The translations under genes and the position numbers were made by a program. From the NCBI GenBank assembly GCA_039621445.1, contig CP154956.1, forward strand, positions 16,037,508 to 16,101,507: a stretch of DNA of 64,000 nucleotides, read 5' to 3'. Positions 1 to 9,910 of the stretch are shown here, in pieces. The notes below the pieces were generated by a model that was not told the origin of the DNA, searched no databases, and saw nothing but the letters and a program-made list of their open reading frames with translations. Origin of the DNA: Euglena gracilis (Eukaryota > Euglenida > Euglenophyceae > Euglenales). Position 1 is the stretch's first letter; every line of letters begins with the position of its first letter.

Positions 1-1
1 C

Positions 2-532
2 CGCGTGTGGGTACGGAATAACCGCACCCGCATGCAATCTTCCAAGCTAGATCCTCTTTGGCTCGGCCCATGCGAAATTTTGGAGAGGTTAGGTAGTAGC
101 GGGCGATATAAAGTTGCCTTGCCCAACGGGATTGAGGACGTCCATATGGACGACTTCAAACCGTACCTAAGCCCCCCAGACGGAAAAGCTATCCCCTGCC
201 TATATTTCAAGCCCCGTTCCAGATTACCTGAAACGGACGACTTTGTGGTCGATAAGATAATAGACCACAAGGTCGACAGGGGTGTGCACTACTGGAAAGT
301 TCGCTGGAAAGGGTATGGGCCAGAGGAGGACACTTGGGAGCCAGCATCCAGTTTTGTTGGATATGTCCAACAGGATTGGAAGCTGTGGAACAAGCGCAAT
401 AACATAGACATAAACATAAACACTTCTGAAACGATTTCGTTTTGGAGAATGCGTGTGTTTTATGTGAATGTTTCGCGTTTATACCCCCCCCCTGCACTTC
501 ATTATTTCTCTATCTTTCTCGCAGAGTTTTGA
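2..532 (+). CDS. Ty3/gypsy integrase C-terminus with GPY/F module and chromodomain (5' truncated by window edge)
   Basis: This is the 3' end of a Ty3/gypsy pol gene, open from the window edge to a TGA at 530-532. The first part reads [16 protein letters not shown] and then [19 protein letters not shown], the pattern of the GPY/F module that follows the integrase core. It is followed by a chromodomain with [29 protein letters not shown] and flanking acidic residues; the aromatic-cage-type positions and the WEP signature are intact. In chromoviruses this domain directs integration to marked chromatin. The catalytic core lies outside the window. No LTR fits in the 93 bp between its stop and the next ORF, so that ORF appears to belong to the same element. 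Confidence 0.88.
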   Translation, partial: RVWVRNNRTRMQSSKLDPLWLGPCEILERLGSSGRYKVALPNGIEDVHMDDFKPYLSPPDGKAIPCLYFKPRSRLPETDDFVVDKIIDHKVDRGVHYWKVRWKGYGPEEDTWEPASSFVGYVQQDWKLWNKRNNIDININTSETISFWRMRVFYVNVSRLYPPPALHYFSIFLAEF

Positions 533-625
533 TTAAGATAGAAGCCTTGCTTTTTCAGTGCTCTCGCACTCAAATCGACTGACAACAAGGTTATCCTTAG
601 TTGTCGTCGTCGTTCGGGTAGCATC

Positions 626-3600
626 ATGCTGCCTGGGCGCGGACCTGGACCAGGTCCACCATGGCCGCAGCCTTCTGGCGCGCCATACCCTCAGTACCCT
701 CAGTATGCTGAGGCCCCGATTCCGGGTGCCCCACATGCTGAGAGGGTTTCAGCCCCGGTATTCGCCGCGGCTACCAGCAGCCGGTCCGCATATGCGGTAC
801 CAGATCCATCTGCCGTCCAGCAGCCGGCACCTCAGCCACCAGTGCAGCGCAGATCGCGCCTGCCCCCGTATGCGGGAGAGATGATCTTCCGCACTACGGA
901 GACGTTGGAGCGGGCGATGCGTATGTGCGCACACCCCCCAACGGAGCCCTTTATGCAAGCCCTTTGGGATGCATACTGTGCTCAGCTGTTGGTGGTAGCC
1001 AACACCCCTGTGGCTCAGTGGTGTCCCTGCGGTCAAGCCCTGATGACGGGCAGACGGTATTTCTCGTCCGCAGCCGATTCCGGCTTCGAACCCGGCGAGA
1101 CCATGATGGACCTGGGCGTGTATGTGCCGCCCATGCTGCAAACGCAGACGCCGGTGGGATCCCACACCGTGCATATGCGTGAGCACACGCCCCCACCGGT
1201 AGGTGAGGCTGTGCATGTCCCACCTGGGATGACGAGAATTTTTGCTCGCCCGCCCTCGCCGCAGCGAATGCCGCCGCGCGAGCCGCCAGCGGAGCAATTT
1301 GTCTCGCGGTACGCGACGCACGCGGATTACCCGCGCGGCGCACGCGTGCTCCCAGCCGGACAGTCGGACGTGCCCTCTGAGGCATACGTCCAACACATGT
1401 TCATGCACTGGATGCCACAAGCATCATCGGTCGCCCCTGCCCCTGGCGTTGAGCCACGGAGGCAGGAGGAGCCCATAGTGGTGGAGGATGAACCTCCCCA
1501 CCGTGAGGCAGCCCGACCGCCCAGTGCAGCCCCTGTCCAGACTGGGGATGTCCCCCGTCGGCAGGAGGCTCCCTACTATCATATGGCACCTCCGGGAACC
1601 GAGCAGGATGAGCTTGCTCGGCACTTCCTGCAGGAGCCAGTATTCGCGTCTGAAGAGCACCGGACGAGGTATTACGCCTCTCTGGCTGCCCTTCAGGGTC
1701 GTGGATACACCCCCTACCATCCGTACCAGCCGCAGCTGCGGGTGGCAACCCCGGTATTACCCGGTGAGCCCCCGGCAGGAGCGGCAGGATTACCTGCCAC
1801 CCTGAAGCGCGATAGGGTTACGGAGAACCTTACCCCACAGCCCAGGCGACCCAGCCCACGGGACGCGGAAGGCGGTGCGGCAATGCAGGTGGAAGCCAGC
1901 CAGGATACCCTGGTCGGGCAACCACCGGCAGTGGCACAGGCAGCGATGAGCCGTCCTGTTGCCGCAATGCCACCGCCGATCCCTCCGGTATGGAAGGAGC
2001 CGCGACCCCCTACGCCGAAACCAAGCCCACGCCAGGCTCCTAGCCAGCGCCCAACCACGCCGTCACCGCGACGTGCAGCGGAACGGCAAGGTCCCTCCCC
2101 AGAGATGGAATGGGAAGGTACCGAACCGACTCCTGCCGCACCGAGCGCCCGACCCTCTGGTATTCGCCAGACAGGGAAGGACAAAGGTAAGGCTGAGGGC
2201 AAAGGCAAGGGAGAAGGCAAAGGCGTGGCCGGCAAAGGTAAGGGTGAGGGCAAGGGTAAGGGTACAGCCCGTGAGGAGGAGGAAGAACCAGCAGAAGTCC
2301 TCTCGGACTTTGAGCAAATGCTCAGGTTCAAGGAGGAGCTGGAGGACGAAGGCTGGCGAATGCAGCATGATTACCATGTTGCAGGAAACCGCCCCGTCAC
2401 CCCTCCGGAGGCAGTCATCGAGGTGGTATTACACCACACCGAAAACAGAGTCAGACAATTCCATTACGGAATTGACCTGTACGCCTTCGAAGGTGAAGGT
2501 GGCAGACCCTTGCTGGATGCCCAGCCGGGTTTCTGGGAACTCTGGTTTTGGCTGGGATACCCCTGCCAGAACTGGGGTCTCTTCAGCGACTCCACTGGCC
2601 GCAGTTACCTGCACCAGTTAGGATTTCGGGACCAGCATGTGTTGGCCCGAAGGCTGAAGGCAATCTTCGACTGTATTCACACAGTCGGGCCCCTCGGTGT
2701 GCAGTGGAAATACTACCCACTGAACCCCGACATCGAACGCCTGATCGAGGTGTTGTGGTGCAACAACCTCCAGGTGTGGCTGGTGAGCCATTACGGCTCC
2801 ACCTTCCGCGTTAAGCGCGTTTCCCTGGCTTACCCACAGAGGTATGACCTCTGTTGTAAGTACTGCCGGCAGGAATTTCCTGTCGACTTCTGGGGATTCG
2901 GCGTGCGCGGAAGTCCTCCACCGCCTCGGGATAACCCGGGCCTGGAGATGGGACGCCGCATGCTTATGCATGTGTGCCGCGACGCCCCGGATGTCCAGGG
3001 CAAAAGTCGCCGCGTCCACAAGCAGCGTATTTTTATGCTGCAACAGTTCTGGTGGCGAGCCTGGACCACCTACGTCATGGAGGTGTATATACATCTCCGT
3101 GACCCCCAGGACGATAGGCCTGGTATGGAAAGCTTGCCACCAGACTACGGCGACCCCGTTGAGGGACCTCGTCGTCGTCGGGTTATCGCCGACCTGCGCC
3201 CCAACTGGCACCTGGCCGGGATAGACCTGGAGGAACATTTGAGGCGACAGTTTGGCGGTACCCTCGACAGGGAGGTATTCCTCCAGCTGATGAATCACCC
3301 GAAGGCCATCCTCGACCTGGGTATGCCGATTCTGGCATGCGTGCAGGAGTTCGAGGACGGGTTTTTCGAGGTCTGGGAAGACACGCGTTATCGCGGCTTC
3401 CTGGGCCCGAACAGGCCTGCAAACGCTTGGGTGCAGCCATCATGGCCGCCACCCTGGCCCAACAGCGCCAGTAGCAGTACGCTGGCCTTTTACAGGCTGG
3501 CGGATGCCCAGGGATGCCGATGGCACCCCGACGATCCTCGTTCGCCCGAGGATCTGCGCGCCTTCATCGCCCCAGAGGATGAACCTCTGGCGCGAAGGAG

Positions 3601-6145
3601 ACGGGAGGCGTCAGTCGCTTCCACCACCGCGATTCCGCGGCGGGAGGAACGCGACCGCAGCCCCTCTGTCACCATTCTGGAGGCAGCGCCGCCGTCTCCG
3701 ACAGGAACGGCTGTATCCTTCGTCTCGGCCCCGCGAGCGGCAGGGGAACGATCGGTTTCCCCGGCCCCCGCGACGGCTCCCGTCTGTCCACCGGTAGGTG
3801 GAGACCAGGAACTTCCTGAGGAGGAAGGTGAGAACGTGGAGGATATCCTCTACGCTGCTCTGCATGCTCCGGCACAGCCTAGGCCAGACGAAGCACCCGC
3901 AGGGGATATACCTGTGGCTGCTACGCCTGTTCCAACGGCTGAGCCTCCAGCCGAGATGACTGGTATGGTCGTCGAGGATATCCTCGAAGAACCTACCAGC
4001 CCCGCAGCACGCACCTCATTAGGAGGCCGTGTGCTCGGCGCCGTGGTCACTGGCATTACTGCCGTGGCTGCTGCACTAACGCCACGAGGTGGAGGTGTAG
4101 CATCAAGCTCCGCCGCTGAGGTCGTGGAGACACCAGATGTCGGTGTCCCCACACCCCCATCTCCGGCAACAGTGCAACCACCTTCAGGGGATGAACCCCA
4201 GCCGACAGAGCCATCTGTCGCACCGGCTACAGCGGAGGATCAACCTCCTGTAGCACCTGCGCCAGCGGTTGTGGAGGATCAACCTCCTAGACCGGATGTC
4301 GAAATGGAAGTGGAGGAGATACCCCCACGACCACCGACACCGCGCAGGGTCCCTGCCGCCCCGAGGACAATGGCAGAGTTTCTGGGAGCACCAGCGCCTG
4401 TGGAAGCACCGATTCCGGTGACGACCACAGTGCCACGCCTCGTCGGACAGGATGAACCTGTTCGGCGACGGCCTGCTGAACAACCCCAGGAACGAATGCC
4501 AACCCCTCGGAGCGTCATGCGCGACCCAGCGGTCAGTATGCCCGCTTCGCCCAGACGGCAAACGTCTACTCCGGCACCATCGGCTCCTGATACCAGGAGT
4601 AAGCCGCAGGCGTCGCCTCCTGATTCCGGGAGTGCGAAGCCGAAAGGAGGCAAACCGGGTGCTGCACCCTGTAAGCCCCCCTCCAAAGGCGGTGATGGGA
4701 AACCACCACCGAAAGGTGGCGCTGGAGGTCAGACTGGCGGACAGCCAAAAGGCCCTACGACAATGCACGACTATTCGGCCGTAGCATCGTCCGGGTACGG
4801 CCAGAGCAAACCGAAAGGTAAGGCTCGTGGTCGACAGGCCCAATCTTCCGCCGGATCGACGGATGAGGAGCAGGATGAACCTGCTTCACCTCCTGTGTCT
4901 GCGGATGCCCAGCTCTGGACCCAGGATATCCTGACCAGACTAGGCACCGTGGAAGAGAGGACGAAGAAACTGGCTGCTATTATGCACCAGAAAGGGTCAC
5001 TGAATCGATGGATTCAGCCCCTCTTCGTCCGCGGAGAACCTTTCCACTATGTCCCGGAACATACCTGGACATTCTGGAACAGGCGCTCACCCAGAGTACT
5101 GGCACAGTACTTTGGCGAGGACTGCGTGTTGGATTTCCAGCACGGCACGTCCTTTGCCTGGACGTGCACCGTATGTCACCATGTGCGGCATAACCAACCG
5201 CTTGTGCATGTGTGCAAGCGGCAGGTGCAATCCTCGTGGTTCCATCACAGGGCATATGTGCCGAACTGTGTGGCGCTCGTATGTGGCGAGTGCCTGAATG
5301 CCTGGAAGCACAGCTTGAACTACTCCTACAGTGAGAATGCTCACGACAGGGATATCCCTGCCTTGTGCATCAACTGTATAGGAGGCAAGTTCGTGCAGAC
5401 TGCTGATGGAGCAGTCACCACCATTGTCCCCCAGCACTGGGAGACACTGGAGAAGTGGAAGAAGGAGTACAAGCAGGTGGAAGGCCGCCTGAAGCACTCC
5501 GACTTCCGAAAGGTAGAAAGCTACCGCCACACGGGAATGGCCCGTGAGTTCCAGATCGACGCTGGGGCAATGCGCCTCGCCGTCGAGGAACACGCCAAGG
5601 TAAGAATGCCTTACCTCTGGACTGATGGCGACTGGGAGACACAGGTTTACCCCCTGTTCTCCAAGCGTCAGCATGGCGGATACGCCTTGCCACTGTGGCC
5701 TCCTGAAGAACACGATTTGGTGGACTTCAGAGGTTGGTTGGCGGCTGTATTACGGCCCCATACCGCAAGAGTTCGGACAGCGAGGTGGATGTATGACATC
5801 AACTTCAAGCAGACCCCGGGGATGCCCCCGCAGGTGCCTGCGAATCACCCCCGGATGAATTACATCATCTGGCCGGTGATGCTGCCCAGAATTTTCTGGG
5901 AGCAACTCCAACGGTATCTTCAGCATCATGCTGAACGTACCAGGGAGAAGCTGCCGGATAATTGGATCAAGGACTGGGAGACCCCTTCCTTTGATGTCAA
6001 CGATCCGGAGCTCAACACCATTCGGAGTGAATCAGCTCCACCGCGTTCCCCACGCCAACTGGAGTTGGTTGAGGACCCATTAGGGGACCCCCAACACGAC
6101 TACTGGCGTGAGGTCCGCGAACGTCCAGCCAATAAAGGCAGGTGA
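626..6145 (+). CDS. 1,839-aa accessory ORF downstream of gypsy pol, unknown function
   Basis: I do not recognise this protein. It is one uninterrupted ORF from ATG 626 to TGA 6145, 93 bp downstream of the chromodomain ORF on the same strand. Layout by residue: 1-510 Pro/Ala/Gln-rich and probably disordered; about 515-550 a Lys/Gly repeat of the type KGKGEGKG; about 560-965 a globular part rich in Trp and Tyr with a possible zinc site (CCKYC near 742, HVC near 779); about 970-1430 a second Pro-rich acidic linker containing repeated VEDQPP-type units; about 1430-1839 a second globular part with a Cys/His cluster (CTVCHH, HVC, CGEC, CINC between about 1513 and 1590). No signal peptide, membrane segment or catalytic motif is evident. 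Its position matches the env or ORF3 slot, but nothing suggests an envelope protein; a nucleic-acid-binding accessory or Gag-like protein is more likely. An open frame of 5.5 kb among decayed repeats implies recent selection. Confidence 0.75.
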   Translation: MLPGRGPGPGPPWPQPSGAPYPQYPQYAEAPIPGAPHAERVSAPVFAAATSSRSAYAVPDPSAVQQPAPQPPVQRRSRLPPYAGEMIFRTTETLERAMRMCAHPPTEPFMQALWDAYCAQLLVVANTPVAQWCPCGQALMTGRRYFSSAADSGFEPGETMMDLGVYVPPMLQTQTPVGSHTVHMREHTPPPVGEAVHVPPGMTRIFARPPSPQRMPPREPPAEQFVSRYATHADYPRGARVLPAGQSDVPSEAYVQHMFMHWMPQASSVAPAPGVEPRRQEEPIVVEDEPPHREAARPPSAAPVQTGDVPRRQEAPYYHMAPPGTEQDELARHFLQEPVFASEEHRTRYYASLAALQGRGYTPYHPYQPQLRVATPVLPGEPPAGAAGLPATLKRDRVTENLTPQPRRPSPRDAEGGAAMQVEASQDTLVGQPPAVAQAAMSRPVAAMPPPIPPVWKEPRPPTPKPSPRQAPSQRPTTPSPRRAAERQGPSPEMEWEGTEPTPAAPSARPSGIRQTGKDKGKAEGKGKGEGKGVAGKGKGEGKGKGTAREEEEEPAEVLSDFEQMLRFKEELEDEGWRMQHDYHVAGNRPVTPPEAVIEVVLHHTENRVRQFHYGIDLYAFEGEGGRPLLDAQPGFWELWFWLGYPCQNWGLFSDSTGRSYLHQLGFRDQHVLARRLKAIFDCIHTVGPLGVQWKYYPLNPDIERLIEVLWCNNLQVWLVSHYGSTFRVKRVSLAYPQRYDLCCKYCRQEFPVDFWGFGVRGSPPPPRDNPGLEMGRRMLMHVCRDAPDVQGKSRRVHKQRIFMLQQFWWRAWTTYVMEVYIHLRDPQDDRPGMESLPPDYGDPVEGPRRRRVIADLRPNWHLAGIDLEEHLRRQFGGTLDREVFLQLMNHPKAILDLGMPILACVQEFEDGFFEVWEDTRYRGFLGPNRPANAWVQPSWPPPWPNSASSSTLAFYRLADAQGCRWHPDDPRSPEDLRAFIAPEDEPLARRRREASVASTTAIPRREERDRSPSVTILEAAPPSPTGTAVSFVSAPRAAGERSVSPAPATAPVCPPVGGDQELPEEEGENVEDILYAALHAPAQPRPDEAPAGDIPVAATPVPTAEPPAEMTGMVVEDILEEPTSPAARTSLGGRVLGAVVTGITAVAAALTPRGGGVASSSAAEVVETPDVGVPTPPSPATVQPPSGDEPQPTEPSVAPATAEDQPPVAPAPAVVEDQPPRPDVEMEVEEIPPRPPTPRRVPAAPRTMAEFLGAPAPVEAPIPVTTTVPRLVGQDEPVRRRPAEQPQERMPTPRSVMRDPAVSMPASPRRQTSTPAPSAPDTRSKPQASPPDSGSAKPKGGKPGAAPCKPPSKGGDGKPPPKGGAGGQTGGQPKGPTTMHDYSAVASSGYGQSKPKGKARGRQAQSSAGSTDEEQDEPASPPVSADAQLWTQDILTRLGTVEERTKKLAAIMHQKGSLNRWIQPLFVRGEPFHYVPEHTWTFWNRRSPRVLAQYFGEDCVLDFQHGTSFAWTCTVCHHVRHNQPLVHVCKRQVQSSWFHHRAYVPNCVALVCGECLNAWKHSLNYSYSENAHDRDIPALCINCIGGKFVQTADGAVTTIVPQHWETLEKWKKEYKQVEGRLKHSDFRKVESYRHTGMAREFQIDAGAMRLAVEEHAKVRMPYLWTDGDWETQVYPLFSKRQHGGYALPLWPPEEHDLVDFRGWLAAVLRPHTARVRTARWMYDINFKQTPGMPPQVPANHPRMNYIIWPVMLPRIFWEQLQRYLQHHAERTREKLPDNWIKDWETPSFDVNDPELNTIRSESAPPRSPRQLELVEDPLGDPQHDYWREVRERPANKGR

Positions 6146-7281
6146 GGTGTCTGTCAGCGCCAATGCGGCGTCTTTCAGCACCCTCGTCAGGTATTCGCCT
6201 GACACCCTGTTTGGGTATGCGCCCGAACAGCCCCTTCAAAGACCCTTTGCGGTATTCGCCGCTAGTAAGTTCCCACCGGGATGCTGCCATGTGCAGGATT
6301 CCGTGCGCATGCATGCACACCCCTCTCCCCTCTCCCCTCTCGCGGGCGTGCGACACGCAGCGCACAGGGCCGACGGCCTCTTTTCCTTTCCCTTTCTTTT
6401 CTTTTCGGCCGTTTGAGGCCTTAAGGCTGCCAGACAGCACCATTTTTCTGGCCTAAGCCAACCCCCCACTCCTCTCTACTTTCCCCCCGGGGCAAATGCT
6501 GTCGCCGGCAGTTGGTTTTGTAGAGTAGGATTTCCTTTTGCGTGGTCAGGTTTGACTGGCCATGCGCCCTGCCCAGGTTTGACTGGTCAGAGGCCCCCTC
6601 CTTCCACACCCTCCCCATGGGTTTTCCTGGAATGCCCATGGACCCAACCCCAAGTGCCTTTGGCACACCCAAATGGGTTTGCTTGGCAAGGAAACCTGCC
6701 AGCCCCATTTTCCCCAATGGGCTATAATATACTATACCCCATAAGCCACCGCAAAATAGGTGAAACCATTTTGCGCGTTTTGGGCTTTTGGGTCCCCTCC
6801 TTTCCGCCCCCCCCCTTTGAGTGGACCCCTGTGCGACGGAAAGGGCCCCTGTGGATGCGCCAGGGTGCACCTCCCACAGACCAGGTCTGTGTCCGAAATC
6901 CCTGTGGCCAGAATGCCTGGTCCAAAGGGGAAATCGGGCATAGCCCTGGGAGGGGGATGTGTACCAGGCGTATGCTTCTGTCCCCTTCCGTTGAGGAAGT
7001 TAGGATGGAAGCAGATCCTATTAGGATTTCCTAATGGGTGCCCCTTCTCTCTCCACAGGTGGTATTCTGTTTTGTCTTTCCTTCGTACGTCTGATTCCCA
7101 ATTCCCCTTTCCCAATTCCCAAAAGCCTTCGCTTTCGCCTTGGCGCACCTACTTGGGAACTGAAAATCAGAGTAACAGTGAAAACCCTTTTCCCACTTCC
7201 CAAGAAGCAAAGCACGGAGCAATGCAGGGAGGACGGACTGGATAACCAAGTCCGGTCTCTAACCCCCGGTGTCGCGCCAAA
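6146..7281 (+). repeat. possible 3' LTR or 3' untranslated region of the first gypsy element
   Basis: No gene is visible here. The segment starts at the stop codon of the long ORF (TGAGGTGTCTG) and a natural end would be GTGTCGCGCCA near 7281, giving TG...CA ends. It holds a TATA-like stretch (CTATAATATACTATA, about 6721-6735) and a short direct repeat of CAGGTTTGACTGG at about 6547 and 6575. The matching 5' LTR lies outside the window, so the boundaries cannot be confirmed. Confidence 0.3.
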
Positions 7282-8140
7282 ATTTTTTTTGTGAAATAGC
7301 CTGGAACGGCCCTGGGAGTCCCCCCCAGGGGGTGCCGCGCCTGACGGGTGGCCACCCTGGGGGGGGGGTCTTGAAAAGAAGCCTGGCGAGATACAGGTGA
7401 ACGTTGCTGGAATTTGGTCAAAAAAATGGTGCAAAATGGTCAAAAATGGTTGAAGATTGCCAAAATGGCCAACAACGGCCAGAATGTGGCCAAAACAGCT
7501 AAGAAAAAAAATGGCCATCATCGTCAAAAACCACATCTGTTCCCAATTTGTTGCCAAAAATTTTTGGGTCCCCGCCGCTTTATTTCCTTGTCTAACGACC
7601 CCCCCCCCCTTGGGTCCTTTCAAACGTTGGTTGTTTCACTACCGTCCCACCCTCCTTCTAACGTCGGAGACGAACATTGGTGGTTGTTGGACAGGGGGGG
7701 GGAGGTAATTCTTATTCAAAATGTGTGACCTGAAACCCAGCATTGCAAGATCCAACACGCTCTGTGCAACGTAAATGTCAAATCATTTCCTACGGGTAAT
7801 GTTAAAACGGGGAGAAATGTGGGCCGCAACCCCCTCGACATACTCGTCGGCCCAGGGAGGGGCCAATGGCATGTGACTACTGAAGCCATTCAGAAACCCA
7901 CGGATCAGGGTTTTTTTTGATTCGGGGCCCCCGGGGGGGGGGGGGGGGGGGGTTGGGTCTGGCCGAGCCCCCCCCCTGCGGGGTTGGGGTGGGGTGGGAT
8001 ATACTTTTTGGCGCCTTTTTTTTCAAAAGGTGCTATTTTTAGCATTTTCGCGATTTTTCTCCATTTTCGGGGGAAATCGAGTGGGTCCCCCAGGACCCCC
8101 CCCCCTGGGTGCCCCCCCCCCAGGGGGTGAATGGGGGACC
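7282..8140. other. low-complexity spacer
   Basis: I see no gene in this stretch. It contains an imperfect tandem series of CAAAATGGNC-type words (about 7425-7520) and several long C or G runs, the longest a G run near 7931-7952. These runs make any reading frame here unreliable. Confidence 0.6.
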
Positions 8141-8207
8141 CCCCCGGTCTTTTAAAAAAAAAACCCCTGCCGCGGATCGAAAACCCCAGCTGCTGGGGGT
8201 TTCACAA

Positions 8208-8345
8208 ACTGGAGGCAGAGGGATGGCCCCAGTGCTGGAGCGTTTCCTCGACACGGGACCAGAAGAAGGCAGGGCGGGGTCGTGTGGCCTGCCGCGTCTT
8301 CCATCCGCCACCCTGGTTCGACCATTGTTGATTACCGCCTTGTGA
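8208..8345 (+). other. weak candidate internal exon
   Basis: A GC-rich island inside AT-rich DNA is open on the plus strand and reads MAPVLERFLDTGPEEGRAG in one frame, with an AG before about 8208 and a GT after the CCCTG near 8324. It could be an upstream exon of the gene whose possible last exon is at 9122-9189. Other frames are also open, so this is only a pointer. Confidence 0.18.
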
Positions 8346-8724
8346 ATTCGGTCAACGAGAGGGGCATCCCTTTTCATGGTTTCTTAGAAAACGTTGCTTT
8401 CCCAAGCCAAGTAAAACAGGAACTCGTTGAACAGGAACACACCCCCACCAACCATATTTCAAGATGACTCAGAATCTAATTTTAATGGGGGACCCCAGGG
8501 TTTTTAGTGCGCGCTGGTTTTGTATGGTTGGGGGGGGGGGAGTTGACCACCCCCCACCACCATGAACAACGAAAAATTATGAATGACATTTTCTCTCTTG
8601 GAAACGCATTTTTTTTGCGGAATTTTGCAAAATATGGCGAATTTTCACAAAATCCTGCAAAGCACCACAAGAAATGCTGCAAAATTGTATTGCAAAATGT
8701 GTGTATTGCTGTTTTGTGCAAGAA

Positions 8725-9005
8725 AAGTGAAAAACTGGACATTTTGCTTTGGTGGCAGAATAATCAGGTATTAGAATCAAGCGTGGTCACCACGAAGATT
8801 TATTTGGAATCCCTGCAAACAGATGCCAAAAAAAACTTCAGAAATATAACAAAGAATCCTCAAGTGTGTGATTTGCCGCTCACAGAAAATGTGCGCTGGC
8901 CAGAGAGCGAAGCTGAAAACTGGACATTTGCTATGGTGGCATAATAATGATGATGATGACGATGATGACGTGAAAACGATGATGATGATGATTTGGAATT
9001 CTGCT
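8725..9005. repeat. degenerate tandem duplication of about 185 bp with ATG-type microsatellite
   Basis: The words GAAAACTGGACATTT, GGTGGCA-AATAAT and ATTTGGAAT...GCAGATGCCA occur in the same order at about 8731-8830 and again at about 8913-9016. The second copy is expanded by GATGAT/GACGATGAT triplets at about 8945-8992. No coding potential is evident; it looks like intron or intergenic duplication. Confidence 0.55.
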
Positions 9006-9121
9006 GGCAGATGCCACAACAATCAACTGGTCAATATAACCTGAATCTCTCCAAGTCTGTCCGGGCGCTTCTGCCGCGGCCGCACCCACCCACCCCTCCG
9101 CCTCGGCTGCCCTGCCGCTAG

Positions 9122-9189
9122 AGCGAAGCTGGAGGCGCAAGAAAGCCTTCCCGGAGGACACGTTTGACTATGGCTCAGGGCGCCGATAA
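9122..9189 (+). CDS. candidate last exon of a host gene
   Basis: A GC-rich block follows a splice-acceptor-like CTGCCGCTAG and reads SWRRKKAFPEDTFDYGSGRR before TAA at 9187-9189. The peptide has an ordinary basic-to-acidic composition and the frame stops exactly where a GAT microsatellite begins. Upstream exons were not found with confidence. It would run convergently with the minus-strand exon at 9678-9809. Confidence 0.35.
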
Positions 9190-9575
9190 TGATGATGATG
9201 ATGACGATGAGACGATGAGATGATGATGAAAATAATCTGCAGTTTAACAATTTAACAATAACAATAGCAATAACAATAACAAAAACAATAACAATAACGA
9301 TAACAATAACAATAACAAACAATAACAATGGTCATTTTCATCTCCGAAAACGCAAACCGAACGCTCGCCTCTTCACCTGATTGTTGCGAAGAGCGGCGGG
9401 CAGACAGGGACATTTTGCCCGCGGCGGGCGGGAGTAAAATGCAGCAGTTACCACCCGGGAGGCGCAAAATGCCACTTTGGTAAAAGACGAATAATAATAA
9501 TGATAACAATAATAATAACAACAATAATGATAGTGATGATGGTGGTGGTGGTGGTGGTGATGATGATAAATAATC
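9187..9575. repeat. microsatellite cluster between convergent gene tails
   Basis: Three simple-repeat tracts lie here: GAT-type at about 9187-9232, AACAAT-type at about 9250-9330, and mixed AAT/GAT/GGT at about 9490-9572. A non-repetitive island at about 9335-9485 separates the last two. No gene is supported. Confidence 0.85.
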
Positions 9576-9677
9576 CCCCCTGGTGTTGCATCATTGCCCT
9601 CCTCATCACTCCCTAATATCACCCCCCCTTGAAACGCCCCCCTGTGAGGGACTTTACACCGACACCTGGGCCTGCCC

Positions 9678-9809
9678 CTACCTGGACGCCGTGGAGGTCC
9701 AGTCAACACCGCCAGGCAGGATGGCCGGCATCATTGCGTTGTCGTCGGTGCCGGGTCCAGCCGCATCGTCGGCAGCAGTTTCATTGTTGGCGTCCTCATC
9801 CTCGAAAGC
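9678..9809 (-). CDS. candidate last exon of a host gene with acidic C-terminus
   Basis: Read on the minus strand, an acceptor-like AATGGTAG at 9810-9817 is followed by 43 codons and TAG at 9678-9680, in phase 0. The peptide begins AFEDEDANNETAADDAAGPG and ends GGVDWTSTASR. Acidic low-complexity tails of this kind are common at eukaryotic C-termini. The 6.87 kb DNA transposon begins 49 bp upstream in gene orientation, so it would lie in the last intron. The rest of the gene would be beyond 16.7 kb and was not identified. Confidence 0.4.
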   Translation of the reverse strand, partial: AFEDEDANNETAADDAAGPGTDDNAMMPAILPGGVDWTSTASR

Positions 9810-9858
9810 CTACCATTGTTTGGTGTGTTTTATTGAGCTTTTTTTTTTTGGAGAATGG

Positions 9859-9881
9859 CTTAGGCGGCGCTAATTGCCCAA
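9859..9881 (+). repeat. left terminal inverted repeat of the DNA transposon
   Basis: Twenty-three bases pair with 16707-16729 with a single T/G difference at position 13. The AATGG immediately outside is repeated beyond the right end. A further AATTTT just inside is also shared after a small gap. Confidence 0.9.
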
Positions 9882-9910
9882 ATTTTATGCCATTTTTTAG
9901 GCGGTCCAGG

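Noticed and set aside
5-31. A palindrome-like GTACGGAATAACCGCACC at the window start
   Set aside because: It resembles the transposon motif but lies in conserved integrase coding sequence with mismatched outer arms; probably chance.
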